Assembly (NCBI RefSeq): GCF_021134715.1
Contig: NC_060024.1
Span: 5,890,001-5,954,000, forward strand
Length of the DNA stretch: 64,000 nt
Direction: 5' to 3'
DNA from: Daphnia pulex
Taxonomy: Eukaryota > Arthropoda > Branchiopoda > Diplostraca > Daphniidae
The notes beneath the pieces were generated by a model. That model ran no database searches. It was not told the DNA's origin and saw nothing but the letters and a program-made list of their open reading frames with translations. The position numbers and the translations under genes are program-made. Shown here one piece after another: positions 12,740 to 25,221 of the stretch. The stretch's first letter is position 1; each line of letters begins with the position of its first letter.

Positions 12740-14680
12740 AGGAAGCGTCGCCGTTTACGAAATAATCAAATGATGAGCATTCAAAAGTCCCGATTCACTT
12801 CCGTAACAATAAAAAAAAAGAACATGATCTCGCTTGGAAAAAACTTGCTTGCTTTCTAATGTTCAAACTGAAACCTTGCGACCAATGATCTGGAACGATA
12901 CTGACTACCTAAAATCGCTTTAAAACCACCACCGGCGCTACAAGGATCAACTGACTAGCACGACAGTTGGTATCACCTTTCGATTCCTCAATTTAAACAC
13001 GCCGCCAAATGATCTTCTAACGAATGACTTCTAAGCTTACACACTATCGACAATTAAAATGACTGACCTTAAGGCCTTAAGATGCGACGGTAGACGCAGA
13101 CGCTCTTTCCACGGAAGCTTAGAGGGTTGTTTCAAATTTTAAGGCACCTAAGGGAAAACAATAATTTTGAAATATCAGAACAAAATGTCACATGGAAACT
13201 TCAAAAATTCAAATTAAAAAAGTAAATTGATCTTCTACACGTTGAAATTAGGAATCTCAAAAATCTGTAAACTAAAACAAACAATCTACTCTAGATTGGT
13301 TTTAGTTCAAACTTCTCTTCATTATGTACTATTTACCTATATCCTAATTAACAGTAACCGATTTACAGCTCATGTAAATTGGGTACAAATTTTTCGAATG
13401 TCTTCATTTTAATTTTAAAAATTGCCTACGTAGTAATTACTACGGAATCAGTCAACTGCCTACACGTGGACATCTAGCGGCTGATGGCTCCAGTTTTTTC
13501 GGAAAACAAAACCAACCAAAACAAGAAACAAGAAATGTAGCGACCACATTTCACATCGTACATTAGGCACCTAAAAATTCACAGCACCTCCAACGGGACC
13601 TTCCCTTATTCGAAACTTATAGAATCGAAGAGCTATTCTGCGACCATCAATAAATTGTTTTGCTGATGGATAATAAGCACAGTATTTGTTTTAACTTGAA
13701 TTGGGGCGAGGATTTCAAATATTATAATCACGATGTGCAAGCATAGTTTATCATAGTTAGAAGGAAAACAACCAACATTTACAACTTACATCACTCGTTA
13801 CACCGCACAGTTAAACAAAAACGGCAACCCACATACTACACGATTTTAATAACAAATGAAGTTCAGATTTACCTGAGCTGTGAAGTGATGGAACAAACCG
13901 CCAAACAACATGCGAAAAAAAAAACAAGGAATAGGAAGTCCTCGTGAATACCTTCACACTCGCATGAATGTACACGAGGACAAGGACGGGGAAGGATGAG
14001 AAAAGAAGATTCATCTGTGCGGTGTAGAATTGACAAGTGAAATCCGGTCGTAAGAGATGCAGGTGAGTCAATTTACACAAACCGAATCTAGTTCCTAAAA
14101 TAATAATCACTGCATTAATTATAGGCAAAGTATTTAACTATGCACACATCAAATGTTAACTTAGAATGAAAACATTGAGTAGTGGTGTCAATGCTGAACA
14201 AACCGAAATACCGGAACAAACTAAAGGAGATTCTACACAATTCTAAGATTACATAACCGATTTCGAGAAATCATTAAACTTCTGGAAATGGTAAAAGATA
14301 CATAATAAGGACCCACAACTGTCGTTTGGTGTGTAAAACTGTAAAAGTGACATGGTTTATGTCTGCTATAAATGGCCAGAAATAGGATAACTGCAAAGAT
14401 TTCTGTTTTCAGCAAATAAGCAGTTTTATAAACAAAGCATTAGTACTCTTCAACAAAAGCTTTAGGCCTACTTTCCAATGTTCTGTCACTAAATTTGTAA
14501 TTTAAAAAAGCTTGTAACTTAAACCTCCACCAGATGCAAAATTTTTGCTCTTGAATTGTATGCTCTTCTCGGCTCTTCTGGAGAACAAGCAACAAAATTA
14601 TCAGCATCAGCAGCTGAATAAAAAATGTATCTAAACACAAGTTACGAAGAACGACCAACAAATCTACAACATTAACATCA
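12740..14680 (-). repeat. diverged segmental duplication, copy 1 (partner 22550-24290)
   Basis: Blocks of similarity occur in the same order in both copies: a TCCCGATTCACTT-type block near 12789, GACTGACCTTAAGG near 13062, CACCTAAGGGAAAA near 13145, a GAACTAGA exon-like start near 14090 and the hairpin at 13938. On the minus strand both copies allow an exon starting after ATTTTAG or ATTTAG with GAACTAGA and ending at an AG|GTAAAT donor near 13870. It reads VLVYIHASVKVFTRT here and VLVYVHASVKVFTRT in the partner. A hydrophobic signal-like exon lies near 14600. This may be a small paralogous gene pair, but I could not build a full open model, so I report only the duplication. Confidence 0.5.
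13938..13981. other. conserved hairpin, copy 1
   Basis: The arms GTCCTCGTG and CACGAGGAC pair perfectly. An inner TAC/GTA and TTCA/TGAA continue the stem around an 8-nt loop CACTCGCA, with a 2-nt bulge and one mismatch. The same element recurs at 23575-23618 and is the best-conserved part of the duplicated segment. It may be coding on the minus strand or a structured RNA. Confidence 0.6.
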
Positions 14681-15637
14681 AAATTTCATCAGAAGAGAAT
14701 CAAGTGCTTTACTTGGGTTACAAATATTTAAAATATACACCTTAGAGGAACAAAATAGAATTGAATCAAGTCACTTTAAATGAAACATAGTTACGTTTTG
14801 GATTGCAAACATGATGATTATGAAGCGAATAGGTACGGTACGAACTACGTAGTGAAATGGTCCATTTCTGTAAAAAAAAACAATATAAAGCTCACTAAAT
14901 TTAAATCAAGCTCACTAAATTTAACTTTCTATTCGCATATAACTTTAATCGACATAAAGGTTACCAGGAAATTCATAATGTCATCCGAGTTTCCATTCCA
15001 GCTCATTTCAACAAATAACGATCGACCATCGACGGAATGAGAAGCAGACGACTTTTCCATCATTTCATTCCCGTGAAAAAAAAAGAGCCACCTAGCGGAA
15101 AAAGGTTAAACTCTTCTGAGCGGGGGAAGTTATGTTCATTTGTGTGTCCAAAATCCATCAAAATCATGACAAAATGTCTGTAATAACAAAATTAAAGAGC
15201 TTAAAAACATAAACAAGAGCACTTCAAATGGAAGATAAGAATTCAAAGTATGACCTAGGAAACACCGGTAGCGTCGGGGAACTTATTTGTTTTTGCCATA
15301 GGTTTGCGAAGCCTATGAACCTTGCATGTTTTCTTTTTTAAACAAGTTTTATGCTAATTATCCTTTTTTTGGTTAAAAACAATTAACTTAATTAAGAGTT
15401 ATTTTGATTCACCATCTCAGCACATAAAGTAAATGATTTATCAGCTTCTCACCAACGTTACCATTAGCACTATGACCTATGAGTTCCCTACAGAGTTATG
15501 GTTGTAATTTAACTGAAGTATTCATATGTGAAAACGTGAAAGAATTCGACTGCATCAAAAAATGTTTCGTATTGCGTCAATCTTGTTTAAGTTTTTTATA
15601 GACTACATTTTCAAACGGAAAATATTTTAAAAATTCC
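14681..15637. other. intergenic, no supported gene
   Basis: AT-rich sequence with no domain-bearing frame and no clear repeat. It contains a short direct repeat AAGCTCACTAAATTTAA near 14890-14920. Confidence 0.45.
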
Positions 15638-17080
15638 TCAGCACAATCTCCAATCGGCTAATTTTAATGCCCCGGTCAAGTTGTGCGGTCGACAATTTTC
15701 AGGGCATAAATTAATAGTTTGCAATTTGTACTACGACGAGCCGACAAACCAACCGTTTTGTCTCGGGGTCGGGAACGGCTGACTTCCTCGGAATTTTCCA
15801 CAGTGGTAACTGTCGTGTGCAACCTAACACGTATGAACTATGAAGTATAGCCTAGTATTAACAAGCTCATAAAGGTGAACGGTGAGCATTAAAAATCTAC
15901 CATGCTTTTGACAGCCATCGGTTGAAAGTAATTAATCAGCAATTCTTGGTCGTATCCTTTTTTGTGCAAGTGATTTTTGTGGAACATTTTTTCTGCCGTA
16001 GACAAAATTGCAGTGCGTTCTTGGCTGATTTTGGTTCCCCAGAGACCTAATGATGTGAAGCCAAGAAAGTGTGAAGCTGTTTGTTAACACATATCCATAT
16101 TAAAATTAACAGCTAAACAGCTAAAGTTTTAATTCAACAAATTATAATAGTTCAAATGTCTGATAATTGTATGAAACTCAAATCGAAATGTGTAGCACCC
16201 ACCTCAAAGGAAAAACAAGTTATGATAGGGATGGTCTCTCAAAATGTGAAAGGTTTTGTTGCTGGCCAGCCACTCAACCACGGCATCTTGTTCACGAGTA
16301 ATTATCACACTGTCCGAGTCCCTCGACATCAAAGTGTCCACCATGTCATCCAATAAAGGTAACTGCGACTGGAATCGAATACATTAAATTAAACCTCAAT
16401 TCAGGCGTTACAAGACATTGCAGAATGTATAATTTAACATAATACCCAACGCCAAGTCATCTCAAAAATGTTTCCCAGCAGTCAATTGCTGATGGCTTGG
16501 GTCGCATTGCAGTGATCAATGTGGTCACGACTGCTCTTGGTTCCCGAATCGAGGACGTCGTTAAACACTCCCCAACTTTCCACGTCGTCGCTCTTCAGCT
16601 GATGATAAATTCTCACCACCCATCCTAATATTGAATACGAATGATTATTTATGTATCGAGATGACTTATATTTCTTCATTGAAATGCATTATTATATCAC
16701 GCACCTGGATATTTAATCGGGATTATTACCGGCATTTTCTTTTTGGCAACGGCATCTTGCTGATTCTATTAACTTTTGATGTCCCCCACAATAATATAGA
16801 AACAAAAGAGTAGTCCCAGTCTGGGTGTTTGGGAATCTGGGACTCCCAGATTCCCAAACATGATCAGGTATTGGGTCAAGGTGTGGTTGAATCGAAAAAG
16901 CCTCCAAAACATGAGGCAACGTCGATTCAAATAAAACGACATGGAATCTTGACCAAAATTCATAACGATAAAACTTTATTTGATAGCCTAATGTACGATT
17001 CAATAGTCTGTGCTGCTGTGTGCTCGCCATCACGTTTGCAGACCAACTGATTCCAAATTTGTAGCAAACCAACATTGTCT
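15638..17080 (-). pseudogene. decayed paralogue of the DxD glycosyltransferase-like gene
   Basis: Exons 2-5 are kept with exactly the parental lengths for 2, 3 and 4: 16446-16624 (179), 16203-16362 (160), 15901-16046 (146) and 15638-15823 (186, parent 198). Splice sites and phases are preserved. Three in-frame nonsense codons kill it: TGA in exon 2 after AISN, where the parent has CGA; TGA at the end of exon 3, where the parent has GGA; and TAG at 15731-15733 in exon 5, where the parent has CAG. Exon 1 (about 16717-16970) keeps the anchor start NHTLTQYLI but is shortened, disrupted and lacks the Ser/Thr-rich stem. The DSD triplet itself is intact. Its divergent neighbour is the galactosyltransferase pseudogene. 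Confidence 0.85.
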
Positions 17081-17207
17081 TTTTCATGCTACATAGTACA
17101 TTAATGATAGATAATGTGATTTCTTTGAAATGATTCACGACCTAGCGCGTTTTGAAAAATTCTGATTTGGCGCGCTTTTAAAATTCAAATGCGCTAGTGA
17201 GCAGCAG

Positions 17208-17880
17208 GTACGCCGTTCAATCGAGAAATGCTAATGAATATTGGTTTCAACGAAGCTCAGTTGCAGGAAATATTTCAATGTTTCATCTTTCACGATGTCG
17301 ATTTCCTATACCGGAAGACGACAGCAATCCCTACACCTGTCCGGAAGGCCTCGTCAAATGTCATTTTCCATCGATTACTGGGACAATTACAAGTGCGGAA
17401 TTAAATTATCCAACTGAAATTAAATTATACGATTGACGATTTGTTTAATTTTTCTTTTTTCAGGCCGACACCTAGAAGCCATTTCGGAGGTGTGACCGCA
17501 TTATTTACAGCTGATTTCCAAAGAATCAACGGCTATTCAAATTATTTGTGGGGTTGGGGCGGAGAAGATGATCAGCTGTATCAGCGTGTCAAATTCAATA
17601 ATCTGACGGTTGTGAGGGCCTTCGACGAGCAGCCGTTGCTGGTCCATAAAGCCCGCTACAAGACGCAGTCCCACCAAAAAGCCCGGCCCAATCCAGACCG
17701 GAAATAGGTTCTCGCTGAAGGCAACGTCCGGTTCAAAAACGACGGGCTCTTCGATCTGAAATATCAGCGACTCAATTTGCAATTCAAACCTCTTTACTCT
17801 CATCCACATTCTTGTGGATATCCAGCCACGCCCAATCAGGTCTTAAATTTTCGTATAACGTTGGGAGATCCTATAAATAG
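17208..17880 (+). pseudogene. 5'-truncated beta-1,4-galactosyltransferase-family pseudogene
   Basis: Corresponds to exons 3 and 4 of the gene at 2598-3949; exons 1-2 with the anchor are missing. The exon 3 remnant (about 17209-17392) has PFNREMLMNIGF and the HDVD motif. A 2-nt insertion follows at HDVDF and about 7 nt are lost after TCPEG, so the frame is broken twice. Exon 4 starts at 17464 with PTPRSHFGGV and keeps WGWGGEDDQLYQRV. It has TAG at 17705-17707 (parent CAG) and a frameshift near 17795. Splice sites between the two exons are conserved. Confidence 0.85.
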
Positions 17881-18284
17881 ATAATTCAATCCCGCATTTT
17901 GTGACTCTCTTTTTCTCGGCTTTTTATATAAATACACTCATCAACGGCCACTATCACACACATAAATGGCGGTAGACGGTACTAAATCTCTGGTACGTAT
18001 AAATAGCAAAGTCGTTTCGTTTTTTAAAACAAGGAGAGAAAATGTGTCCAATTATTATTGCACAAAAGTCGGACATTATATTCAGGTTTTCAGGGGATGA
18101 TGAAATTTTTCTCCGACTATGGAACAAAGTAAATTATTTGCGCAATTCCCATTACATCCCCTGCACCCCCATATACCTGGCTGGAAGAATGACACCGAAG
18201 GAAATTAAAAATACCCACAGTATCAGCATCACGAGTCACCAAGGGTAACGAGGGATGTTGGGGCATTGCCCCTCCAAAAGAAAT

Positions 18285-18400
18285 CTCTCAGAGAATCTCT
18301 TTACACTCACATTTTGGTGGATATCCAGCCGGGCTCAATCAAAGTCTTGAATTTTTTTTATAACGTTGGCAATTTATAAACGAATCATTAAGTGTATATT
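18285..18400 (+). pseudogene. third, short copy of the galactosyltransferase-family gene tail
   Basis: CTTTACACTCACATTTTGG, GTGGATATCCAGCC and TATAACGTTGGC repeat the C-terminal and 3' flank seen at 17792-17875, about 490 bp upstream. It is non-coding and best explained as a local tandem duplication of the 3' end. Confidence 0.6.
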
Positions 18401-20889
18401 ATATGTCTCATTTTCTGATATTTGTTCTTTGCCGTTGGGGGTGACCAATATGACTTCCGGTTTGAACGCAACAGCGCAGCGCAGTCATAGCTAATCCTTT
18501 ATGGCACTGCGGCGTCGTTTTCAGTCACGGAGAGCTAGAGTTCTATTGTCTTCTAAGAGTATAATAATTATTCTAAAAAAAAATATTTACGGTGGTCGTA
18601 AACTTAAAACTTCGGCGGCTGTCTGAGTGAATGCGCAATCTGCTGGCGCCAGGTTATACTACCACTACAATAATAATAATACGCAATCCGACGAAAGAAT
18701 GCGAAAGAATATTCCGTAAAGACATTTGAATGTATATACCTTTTATGATTCTACATCCAAGGCCAAAAAGGTAAAAACAAGGATGACAAGTGAATTTTAA
18801 AAAATGAAGAAGAACACCTTAGAAGGGAATGCAAATGGGGACGAGATACTGTATAACATAGTCTAAAACATTGATCGATCGAAAATGTCACCACCAAAGG
18901 GAAAACCGAAAAACGCGCAGCAGATTCGATTTGGTTAATACACTACTGTATAGCTAGTCTAATACATTTTGCGCTAGCAAGATGTGATAGATTTGCATTT
19001 ATGGTAAAGCGTTGTTGTTGGGCGGTGGTTCGAATGTCAAGTGATATCAATCTAGATAGGAGCGGGAGAATCCTCGGTATTCTCTTTCTACTTTTCGGCA
19101 ACAACAGAAAAGAATTAAATGAATTTTCGAATTTTTTTTCTAGGCTCTGAGATGAGAGCTCACCTCGTTAGCCTAGGGCAATAAAGGGGTTGAGAGCGGC
19201 GAAAAGGAAAGAGATGAAGCTCCACCCCCAAGATCGAAATGGACGAAAAAGACGTTAGTTTTCGCCAAAAACCTTAAAATTAGAATAATTAAATCAGACA
19301 AACGGGAGATAACACCTCTTTCATTGTTACGCATAGCATAAATCAATACCTCCTCTAAACAATAATGAAAACGGCTTGATGATTCTACATCCAAAAAGGA
19401 GTCGTCACGCCTTTTGTGACTTGCGTTAAAAACTAGACGAAAAGAGTGACCGGAAATCTTACTTGGATCTGGCAGGGGAATGCGATGGTAATAACTAACA
19501 AATGTAACCCATTTGATCCAACTTGGATAGAATAATTAAACGGTCGTTATTCAAAGGAAAACTATTCGCAGGAGCAGCTCAGTTAATAGAGGAATATCAA
19601 ATAAAATCTCTTTACTGGGTCTCAACAAAGAAAGAGACACAATTGAAAACTTTAAGTCTGCACAGAAGACTGTATAAAATTCCAGTCATTGACTCAGTCA
19701 TTAAAAGGACAGTGTATAGTTAAAACCTCGTATTATACTTCGATTTCAACAACATAAACAAAAGCTGTTTGCTGTACATTCCAAAGTTGATGTGAATGCA
19801 TAAATATTGTTTGCTATTGTATTAACGTTTGTATTTTTAAATTACGTATCTGTTATTGCCGAGTGTGCAATATTCATGGGATAATTTCCATGCACATGTA
19901 CGTCGTCCTCAAAAATTCGACTCTCAGTTATCGGTTTTCCCTGTCTGTCATGAGAATTGACAACAACAGGTGACTAATAATAACCAAAACCAATAATTAG
20001 AATTCTGTCTGCGGCGGTAAATTTTATATATCTTTTCTCCTTCCGGTGATTTTACTGGACGTCAACTCATTGACGATGTATATTTTCAATGGCAAGCATT
20101 GCTTTCCCATTTCGTCGCAGTTCTCACGAAATTGACAACACACAACATCCGTCCCCCAAGTTCACGAAATAGCCACCCATTCCATCAAGCTTATAGACAA
20201 CTGCAGTTTTAACATTTTTCTTTCAACATTTTCTCTGGCGCAATAGCAAGAAAGATTTCAATAAAAAGAAAATCTTGAGTCGTAAAATCTGATCATCAAT
20301 CAAATCAATTTTAAAGACACGCATATAAAAGCCAAGACTCATTACTGGCCAACACTTTTCTCAGAAAAAGTATATATAGTCAAAGAAAGCTTTCCCGCTC
20401 ATTTCCAGAAAAAAAAAATACTTCTAAGGGGATACTATTTTTCTTGAAGCAAGGTCCCCAACATTTATCAATTGTGCAAGTTAATTTTTCTCAATTCCAC
20501 TGCTGTTTCAAGTGCATCATTTCTAAAATGTCAATGCGTTCTAACTGAACCCAGCACTTGAAAACACTTGGAATGTCCAGCAGGAAGAACAGAGATATTG
20601 TCACTCTTCTATATCGCTCACGGCACATTATCTACACGCCTGTACTTGCTCGGGGGTTTGCCTTGAAATAACCTGCGACGTTTCGCAGTCAGTATTCGTA
20701 CGCAATCGTCGCAACACTAACGCTCGATCTGCCAACCAGTTAATCATTCTTTTTTTTCCTTAACTCTTAATTCTACTAGGCCTACATGGAATATAACAAA
20801 AGACCTGGACTATTTCAAATCTAGACGTTGTTTTTTCGTTTGCTCTCTTTTCTAAACATTGTGTCATTCAGAATAATCAACCGCGGAGA
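18401..20889. other. intergenic, no supported gene
   Basis: No domain-bearing exon seen. The motif TGATTCTACATCCAA occurs twice (about 18747 and 19379). A tRNA-like relic lies near 18985-19045. The last 200 bp should hold the promoter of the METTL24-type gene; a TCAGT initiator-like motif is near 20690. Confidence 0.4.
18985..19045 (+). repeat. possible tRNA-derived SINE relic
   Basis: ATGGTAAAGCG resembles the end of a tRNA D-arm/A-box and GGTGGTTCGAATGTC resembles a B-box, at tRNA-like spacing. No cloverleaf can be drawn with confidence. Confidence 0.3.
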
Positions 20890-21896
20890 ATGTCGAAGAA
20901 AATCTTGGCTACCATTGCTTTGGCACTGCTCCCCTTGGTTTTGTTGATGTGGCTGTCATCTCATCAATCGTCATCTAGTCCCCAGCTGATAAATGCGCCT
21001 ACTGCTGCCTACAGTCAATTAGTTACAACAACCAGCACTTATTCGACTAGCGCCATCGACGGACACCCGGAAGCTGAATCCATGTCGGCCGAGGAGATCT
21101 TCCGCTATTTGCACTGGACCAACAGCACGTCGTGTCAATTCGCTGTCGATTTCGGTTTCACGATATACGGTGCTGCAGGCCTATTTGCACCGGACGGCCA
21201 CAAAGCTGTCTGTCTCGACAAATCCATCGCTCCCGTCTACAATAATTGTCTCGTCTACTCGTTTGGCATCAACAATCTGTGTGAGTCAAAACCTACGCAC
21301 TTTTTTCTATTTCTTGAAATATTTGGCTGACAAGAACTTGAAAAATGTCGACAGGGTCGTTCGATGAATCCATGGAAAAGTTCGGATGCCAAGTCTATTC
21401 TTTCGATCCATCTATGGGAGTGAAAGATTACAATCGGACTGAGAAAATCCATTTCTACAACATCGGCCTGTCCGGAGTGGATGGATTGCATCCCACCAAA
21501 GGATGGAATATGAAAACGGCCTGGTCTATCTATGACATGTTGGCGAATAGTCACGGATCCTCAACGGTAATCGATTTTTTGAAAATGGACATCGAGTTAT
21601 CCGAATGGGAAGCTATTCCTCAAATGCTACGAAGCGGTTTCCTTAGCGACAAGGTCAAACAACTGGCTGTCGAGATTCACTTTGATGCAGGCGACTCTTT
21701 GGAAACTCTACGGCGATATGTCCGCATCCTGCAAGACCTCGAGGCCATGACTGGAACTGAGCGAGCTGGAAAATTTATTCGATTCAGTTCGCGGCCCAAT
21801 CCTTGGTGCCAGAAACCAATTTCGATTTTAAACGGGAAAGAGGAATATTTCGCAATGGAATTGGCGTGGTACAACTCAAAGTACTACTCATTTTAG
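20890..21896 (+). CDS. METTL24-type methyltransferase (Methyltransf_22)
   Basis: Two exons, 20890-21280 and 21355-21896, in phase and giving 310 aa. Residues about 5-22 are a hydrophobic anchor or signal, followed by a Ser/Thr-rich stem. The domain begins with FRYLHWTNSTSCQFAVDFG and DGHKAVCLD. The signature CLVYSFGINNLWSFDESMEKFGC runs across the splice junction, then VYSFDPSMG, FYNIGLSG, DFLKMDIELSEWEAIP and VKQLAVEIHFD. These are typical of the METTL24-like family, predicted SAM-dependent enzymes of the secretory pathway with unknown substrate. It is a second predicted luminal methyltransferase in the same glycan-gene cluster as the FkbM gene. No defects seen. Confidence 0.88.
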
Positions 21897-22549
21897 CACC
21901 CAATCAGCAGTTGATGCCCCAAATAAAATTGCCCATGGACTTGATTAATCGTGGATTTGATGTCCATTTAAAGCAAGAACAATGCTTACTATCTATTCCT
22001 AAATAAACTATTCTGCATTTACGGGTCCCTTTGTCAGCTAAGAAAAATGTCTTATACGATATGGAAAAAAAAAACATGACGGGGAAATCGACTGAAGCAT
22101 TTATAGCCTGTATGGGCGACGGTTGACACCAGCAGGAAAATTTGTCAACGAATCACCGAACAAAAGTCTTTAGATCTAATAACTTTGAAAAAATTTTGTC
22201 GTTTGATTTGCGCATAGTTTAGGTACCCAAGAAAAGGCACACAGTTGTGGCATGTCGGAAATCCAAAAGAAAATAATTCCTCGATTTTTCAGATGTTGAC
22301 GCAACCAAAATATAAAGCTTACAGTTTGTTTAAGAATTGTACGTGAACGGGAGTAGGCCTACGGTAATCATTCATTTCATTTGAATTGAATCGAACAATC
22401 AAAAACAACGCAGAATTTCCAAGACAAAAGGTAAAAAGTTTTCAGGAGGTGGTTAAACAAAGGCGGAAATGATTACTAATCCAATGTTGCGATACAATTA
22501 CGTGATTGCAAACACAAAATAGAAAATGAAACTTGAAAATTACTTTCCG
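21897..22549. other. intergenic, no supported gene
   Basis: 3' flank of the METTL24-type gene followed by AT-rich sequence. A frame at 22526-22810 overlaps the start of the duplicated segment and has no recognisable domain. Confidence 0.45.
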
Positions 22550-24290
22550 TTTTGGCACAGAGAGAAAATGTGGGAGTTCACAAAAGTTCCGATTCACTTT
22601 GCTACTCAAAAAAGAACACAAACCGAAGCCATCGGAGACAAACGCGCAGGTAATTTGCCAAAATTGAAAATAGAATATAGAACGGTATTGAAAAGACAGT
22701 TAACTGATCTAACTGCTGAACAGATTCTCCGAAAATACCCTTTCAAACCATCGAACAATATAATATGGCACGGAGGGCTGATTAACTTTTTATTTCCTCC
22801 ATCATCTTAAACCCCATTCTATAGTGACAGTAATAAAAATGATTGACCTTGAAAGCAGGATGTTCGTCCCTCCAATGATGGGTAATTTCCAAGACTGTGG
22901 CAGAAGTCAACTGGCACCTAAGAGAAAATCATTTTTAAAATTATCTATTAACGGCTGATGCTCTCGTAAAAAAAAAAAAGAATTAATTTGAAATGTTTCC
23001 CATTTCGTTTTAGTACCGGTAGTACCACCGGGTTACATTAAAGTATTTTATTTCTCCGATTCCAAAGGAGTTAAGTTTACATGTAAACGTAAAATTTTTT
23101 TCGAAAATTCTTTTTCCGAATAAAAAAAAAAGCTAAAAGAGACGAGCTTGAGAGAAGTCTTGAGAGACGCATAAAATACTTGTGAAAGCCCACTACATCA
23201 GCTAATCTTTTTGCTTCGCTAGTAAAGTAGAACCCAAACTCGCTAACAACTTTCAGGTCATTAAAATGGTTGCATTTGTATTCGAAGTACGTCAGTGGGC
23301 CTATACAGAGAAATTCACAGCACAACGAAGGAGAACTTACTTCTTCTCCTTCTCATTAAAAAAATAATAGCTGAGCCGCGAGTTCGGTGTATGATTAACA
23401 CAAGACGAAATGTCCCCCCTCCCCTTTCTAATTAAAAAGAAATTAAGCATTCACGACATTCATCGATCGGAAACCAAAATTGCGCCATAAAAATACTAAA
23501 AGATTTAAACATAGAAATTTAGTTCAAATTTACCTGAACTGAATTGACGAAGTGAACAGGAAACCGATTTTCGTGTCCTCGTGAATACCTTCACACTCGC
23601 ATGAACGTACACGAGGACATCAAATGAAGGATGATACAGATTTAAGAGAGGGCCAGAATCAGAAATTGATGTCCTGTTGTAGTAATGACACGATCCATTA
23701 AACAAATCTGGATTCTAGTTCCTAAATCAGATAGAAATCACTGCATGAATTACTGACAGAACGTAAAAAAATATATTTACATAGACGTTAACTAAGCATC
23801 CAAAAAAAAAACACTCCCAGTGTCAAGGCTGAACAAATCATTACAAAATGCACAAGATTCATGATCTCTTCTGATGAATCTCTCAAAAGACACTTCAGAG
23901 AACCTACTGCGAGAATGTAATAAATCCAAACTATTGTTTACTAAATAGTTAAACACAGTTAAACATTCTTTCAATGACAATAGCATGTTGACTTTTCCCT
24001 GCAAGTCAGCCTATACAGTATGATCTTAATAAGTCCCCATTGCAAAATTGTAATTTTCCCTCTGAAGGTTTTCGGCAAAATATATGCAACCAAACTGTGT
24101 GCATAACAGAAATAGAAGAATGTATTTCAAAACCAAATTAGCATAGCAAGACGATTAACTCTACAATTTACATAATTACCGTTTCAGAACTAAATCCAGG
24201 ATTGCAAACAGTATGCAACATCACGAGCAACGTGATCAAAGCAATTAATGGAACGTTCTGTAATTTAAAAACAGAAGTTCATTGAATTTT
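22550..24290 (-). repeat. diverged segmental duplication, copy 2 (partner 12740-14680)
   Basis: Shares ordered blocks with 12740-14680: TTCCGATTCACTTTG near 22587, ATGATTGACCTTGAAAG near 22838, GGCACCTAAGAGAAAATC near 22914, the hairpin at 23575 and a GAACTAGA exon-like start near 23714. On the minus strand a hydrophobic exon with clean AG/GT borders lies near 24190-24258 and reads VPLIALITLLVMLHTV, like a signal peptide. No complete gene model could be assembled. Confidence 0.5.
23575..23618. other. conserved hairpin, copy 2
   Basis: The outer arms (9 bp), 8-nt loop CACTCGCA and inner TTCA/TGAA and TAC/GTA pairs are the same as in copy 1 (13938-13981). The only difference noted is at an already unpaired position (T in copy 1, C here). 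Flanking sequence is much more diverged. Confidence 0.6.
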
Positions 24291-25221
24291 AACATATCAC
24301 AACATATCACTTTAGTTGATGGCTTCAAATAACCAGAATGAAAAGTGTGTACCCGAATTTCAATTGTTAGCTCATTTCAGTTGGATTCACGTGGTTCACG
24401 AAAATCTGCAGCCTGCAGTAGGGCCTACTCGCCTTGCACATTCTTGGAAGCACATTTTTGAAATAGTTAGCACTTCAGCAGGTAGCAGTAGCAGACGATC
24501 TTTTCGTCCCTTGGGGGGAGGGGGTTGGGCCAGTGGAGGTTGGGATTCAAAAAAGCAAAAGGTGATAGCCATCTAGCGATAGAAGCGCCTAACTGTGGGT
24601 TTTTACTTTTTAGTTTTTTCAAAACTAAAACTAAACGAAACGACGATTTTCAGAACGGTTTGGCGATTTGATTATAAAATGTAAATTATAAAATTTAATA
24701 TAATTTAAGAAAGATTTCGAACAAATACTGAAAATTATTTTTAGGATTGGTTGGGTCTTGGGTGGAGGCGGGTGGAGGGGGTTGGTCCGGTTGGATATTG
24801 CGGGAAGGGTAGTAAACTAGAAACAGAATTTTCTTGTGCTTCGAAAATGTACTTCTCTGCAGTCTAGAAATGCCCATGTTCAGAAGTTATCGTTATCGCC
24901 TCACTGCCGTAGTGCCGTGGTAAGTACATCATTTTACCGAAATATAGGTTACTTGAACTTGAATTCAGAAGTATTTCGTTTAATTTGATTAAATCTCAGT
25001 TTCAAATTAATTATTGAATTAACGATATTATGTGGTAATCTCTGTAAATGCCGTTAAACTCCAGCTTTTGTTTTGTTACTATAGATTCTCAGCAAACAAC
25101 GTGGTTGTAATATTCAAATGCTTCCACTATCCTAGCAATATTCAAACCGACGTGTCCGCAGGCGAATTCCTTCCTGCTTAAAATGTAGGTGAATATTTTA
25201 AAGTTAATTTAAGTTACCACA

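Noticed and set aside
13811-14128. Possible beta-1,3-galactosyltransferase start (VLVYVHASVKVF resembles the family's first strand)
   Set aside because: No RRxAIRxTW motif or later DDD and EDV motifs were found on the minus strand downstream in either copy.
22526-22810. 94-codon plus frame as a gene
   Set aside because: No domain, no counterpart frame in the duplicated segment at 12.7 kb, no splice or promoter support.
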